16,045 nt of DNA from Scatosoma sp045632625. Lineage in GTDB: Bacteria > Bacillota > Clostridia > Christensenellales > Borkfalkiaceae. Positions within the stretch are counted from its first letter, which is position 1. Each line of letters starts with the position of its first letter. Position numbers and translations under genes: made by a program. The notes under the pieces are model-generated. The model saw only the letters and a program-made list of their open reading frames with translations, did no database searches and was not told the origin of the DNA. Below are positions 14,224 through 16,045 of this stretch, one piece after another. The stretch is taken from contig JAZQWZ010000083.1 of assembly GCA_045632625.1 (NCBI GenBank), forward strand, positions 1-16,045, in the 5' to 3' direction.

Positions 14224-15069
14224 ATGACGTACGATACTTATGTCTTAATCCTTTGTACCATCGTTTACGTATTGATGACGGCAGTTTCCATTTTTGTCGT
14301 TTGGACGTTTACGAGAATGTCCATACGTTTAATTCGATGCGGTGCAGACGATAAGAAAATTATAAAAGAATACGTGAAGACGCACGGAAAACGGCGCAAA
14401 AAAGGCCTACTTGATATAGTAGTAAGTCTTGTTTTTGTCGTAGTTTTTTCCGTTGCGTTTGCTTTTTCTTTGTACGTCAACGTCAATCAAGATACTTATT
14501 TTGAAAACGTGCCTACGCTCAAAGTCGTCAACAGTGCTTCCATGGCGAAAAAACATGAGAAGAACACCTATTTGACGGAATACAATTTGAATAATCAATT
14601 TCAAACGTTCGATTTGGTTTTGACCTATAAAGCGCCTGCGCAGGAAGATTTACAGCTGTTTGACGTAGTCGTTTACAAAATTGATAAGTATTACGTAATT
14701 CACCGTATCGTGGCAATTGAAGAGCCCAACGAACAACACCCCGACGAGCGATATTTCCGTTTGCAGGGCGACGCGGTGGAAACGCCCGATAGAGAGTGGG
14801 TGAAATATTCACAAATCTGCGCCATTTACAAAGGTGAAAAAATTCCGTTCGCAGGCAGTTTTGTAACGTTCTTGCAATCTCCTGCCGGCTGGATGTGTAT
14901 GATTTTGCTGGTAGTGGCGATTGTCTTTATGCCTTTGGTGGAAAAGAAGATAGAAAAAGAGAAAAAAGAGCGGTTGTATTTGCTTAGCGAAAAGGCAATT
15001 AAAGAACGTATCCGCCAACGCTCGCATTCGCCCAAGCGCGCAAGACCTAAACCCAAAGAAACGCAATAA
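14224..15069 (+). CDS. sipW: Signal peptidase I, SipW/S26B family
   Basis: This membrane protease removes signal peptides outside the membrane. The catalytic serine is S106 in NSASM, the histidine H160 in YVIHRIV, and the acidic residue D183 in GDA. A histidine instead of the bacterial lysine places it in the SipW/SEC11-like branch. It has 281 residues, longer than a typical SipW near 190. An extra N-terminal membrane helix (about 5-30) and a basic cytoplasmic loop (KKIIKEYVKTHGKRRKKG) precede the usual signal-anchor helix (about 61-83). A third helix (about 220-238) and a very basic tail (RQRSHSPKRARPKPK) follow. No good ribosome-binding site precedes the ATG; AGGG at 14203-14206 is 17 bases away. 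Translation may therefore be weak or coupled. Its likely substrate is encoded just upstream. Confidence 0.88.
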   Translation: MTYDTYVLILCTIVYVLMTAVSIFVVWTFTRMSIRLIRCGADDKKIIKEYVKTHGKRRKKGLLDIVVSLVFVVVFSVAFAFSLYVNVNQDTYFENVPTLKVVNSASMAKKHEKNTYLTEYNLNNQFQTFDLVLTYKAPAQEDLQLFDVVVYKIDKYYVIHRIVAIEEPNEQHPDERYFRLQGDAVETPDREWVKYSQICAIYKGEKIPFAGSFVTFLQSPAGWMCMILLVVAIVFMPLVEKKIEKEKKERLYLLSEKAIKERIRQRSHSPKRARPKPKETQ

Positions 15070-15070
15070 G

Positions 15071-15106
15071 ATAACGGACAGGCATAAAACCGTCCGTTAT
15101 TTTTTA
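15071..15106 (+). terminator. Intrinsic terminator after sipW
   Basis: ATAACGGAC (15071-15079) pairs perfectly with GTCCGTTAT (15092-15100), with a 12-base loop. A T-run at 15100-15105 follows. It begins one base after the stop codon and closes the secreted-protein/SipW unit. Confidence 0.92.
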
Positions 15107-15167
15107 TAAAAAAACGTAAAAATTCCGTAAATTTGTGAAAAAATATCAAAAATGCGTTGACAAAGAC

Positions 15168-15196
15168 TTGATATTTTTTTTTGTTTGTTATAAAAT
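15168..15196 (+). promoter_or_regulatory. SigA-type promoter for ppdK
   Basis: TTGATA (15168-15173), a 17-base spacer and TAAAAT (15191-15196) form the best promoter, with a T-rich spacer. A nearby TTGACA at 15157-15162 has no -10 at usable distance. The transcript would start near 15203, giving a leader of about 115 bases. Confidence 0.7.
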
Positions 15197-15225
15197 AATA
15201 TGCACAAGACAATAAAGAAGGACAC

Positions 15226-15273
15226 ACGCGCGCCTATGAGAGAAGGGTGCGGGCGCGTCTATTTTTGTGTTTT
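15226..15273 (+). promoter_or_regulatory. Terminator-like hairpin in the ppdK leader
   Basis: CGCGCC (15229-15234) pairs with GGCGCG (15252-15257), with G-U pairs extending it, around a loop of about 15 bases. A T-rich stretch (CTATTTTTGTGTTTT, 15259-15273) follows. This is the shape of an attenuator 45 bases before the ppdK start. A 15-codon frame beginning ATG 15236 lies over the loop and 3' arm and ends at 15283, but its ribosome-binding site is poor. No known riboswitch class is recognised. Confidence 0.5.
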
Positions 15274-15318
15274 GAAACGTTAAGAAAAATATTAAACATT
15301 TTTGGAGGTATTATAACA

Positions 15319-16045
15319 ATGGCAAAAAAATATTGCTATCTCTTCACGGAAGGCAATGCAAAGATGCGTGAAATCCTCGGCGGTAAAGGCGCAAACCTTG
15401 CGGAAATGACCAACATCGGTTTACCCGTGCCTCAAGGCTTTACCATTTCGACGGAAGCTTGCACGCAGTACTATGAAGACGGTAAACAAATCAACCCGTC
15501 CATTCAAGCAGAAATTATGCAATACATCGAAAAGATGGAAGCAATCTGCGGTATGAAATTCGGCGACAAGGAAAACCCCTTGCTCGTATCCGTTCGTTCG
15601 GGTGCACGCGCGTCCATGCCCGGCATGATGGACACCATCTTGAACCTTGGTTTGAACGAAGAAGTTGTAAACACCCTTGCAACCAAATCGGGTAACCCCC
15701 GTTGGGCTTGGGACTGCTATCGCCGCTTTATCCAAATGTTCTCCGACGTAGTTATGGAAGTAGGTAAAAAATACTTTGAAAAACTCATCGACGAAATGAA
15801 GGAAAAGAAAGGCGTTACGCAAGACGTTGAACTTACGGCGGAAGACTTGAAAGAACTTGCTAACCAATTCAAAGCTGAATACAAAAAGCAAGTTGGCAAG
15901 GACTTCCCTTCCGATCCCAAAGAACAACTCTTCGAAGCTGTTAAGGCAGTATTCCGTTCTTGGGACAACCCCCGTGCAAACATCTATCGTATGGACCACG
16001 ATATCCCTTACAGCTGGGGTACCGCAGTAAACGTACAAATGATGG
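15319..16045 (+). CDS. ppdK: Pyruvate, phosphate dikinase, 3' end missing
   Basis: PPDK interconverts pyruvate, ATP and phosphate with phosphoenolpyruvate, AMP and pyrophosphate, at the junction of glycolysis and gluconeogenesis in the cytoplasm. About 242 N-terminal residues are visible and the frame is still open at the last base. The whole protein is normally about 870-900 residues. The start MAKKYCYLFTEGN and GGKGANLAEM (21-30) belong to the N-terminal ATP-grasp domain. VSVRSGARASMPGMMDTILN (90-109) is the typical nucleotide-binding block. GGAGG at 15304-15308 lies 10 bases before the ATG. The phosphohistidine and PEP-binding domains lie beyond the window. Codon choice (CGT, AAC, GAA, ATC) suggests high expression, as expected for this enzyme in anaerobes. 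It has its own promoter and leader hairpin. Confidence 0.96.
   Translation, partial: MAKKYCYLFTEGNAKMREILGGKGANLAEMTNIGLPVPQGFTISTEACTQYYEDGKQINPSIQAEIMQYIEKMEAICGMKFGDKENPLLVSVRSGARASMPGMMDTILNLGLNEEVVNTLATKSGNPRWAWDCYRRFIQMFSDVVMEVGKKYFEKLIDEMKEKKGVTQDVELTAEDLKELANQFKAEYKKQVGKDFPSDPKEQLFEAVKAVFRSWDNPRANIYRMDHDIPYSWGTAVNVQMM

Noticed and set aside
15200..15283. 27-codon leader peptide starting ATG 15200 before ppdK
   Set aside because: Its ATG lies at or before the predicted transcription start and has no ribosome-binding site. Only the shorter ATG 15236 frame could be on the transcript, and that is weak too.

Overview
The window looks like a chromosomal segment of an endospore-forming Firmicute, most likely an uncultured Clostridia-type lineage. 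The reasons are the moderate GC content, the purine-rich Shine-Dalgarno sites (AGGAG, AAGGGGG, GGAGG), the sporulation genes yqfC and yqfD, and the Bacillus/Clostridium gene order yqfC-yqfD-phoH-yqfF-ybeY-era-yqzL-recO. Every gene I can support is on the + strand. I see no tRNA, rRNA, CRISPR array, transposase or integrase, and no sign of a mobile island.

Layout. Positions 1-1768 hold the end of ispE (isoprenoid synthesis) and an unrecognised gene for an acidic, TPR-like protein with two membrane segments. They are followed by a perfect 27-bp tandem duplication and a strong intrinsic terminator. Positions 1913-5474 carry a promoter and two overlapping genes for an asymmetric heterodimeric ABC exporter with one degenerate and one catalytic ATP site. 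Positions 5506-11642 are the conserved housekeeping and sporulation cluster: a good match to a SigE promoter, then yqfC, yqfD, phoH, a yqfF/pgpH homologue without its extracytoplasmic sensor domain, ybeY, era, a 38-codon yqzL and recO. Gene junctions there are tight, with ATGA overlaps or immediate abutment. The dgkA and cdd genes that lie between ybeY and era in Bacillus subtilis are absent.

Positions 11708-13201 encode an unusual protein: a possible winged-helix N-terminus, about 210 residues of K/E/Q/P-rich linker, and a C-terminal Mrr-like PD-(D/E)XK nuclease domain with apparently intact catalytic residues. Positions 13318-15106 are a self-contained unit with its own promoter and terminator. 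It encodes a small secreted protein with a SipW-type signal peptide and a SipW-family (S26B) signal peptidase, so it resembles a minimal TasA/camelysin-like surface-fibre module. The window ends inside ppdK (pyruvate, phosphate dikinase), which has its own promoter and a leader containing a terminator-like hairpin.

How the parts fit: ispE, phoH, ybeY, era, recO and ppdK are core metabolism, RNA or DNA functions. YqfC and YqfD belong to the mother-cell sporulation programme, and the promoter before them could add a sporulation-timed layer to the downstream housekeeping genes. The most interesting accessory content is the SipW/substrate pair, the recO-adjacent Mrr-like protein, and the sensorless c-di-AMP phosphodiesterase homologue.
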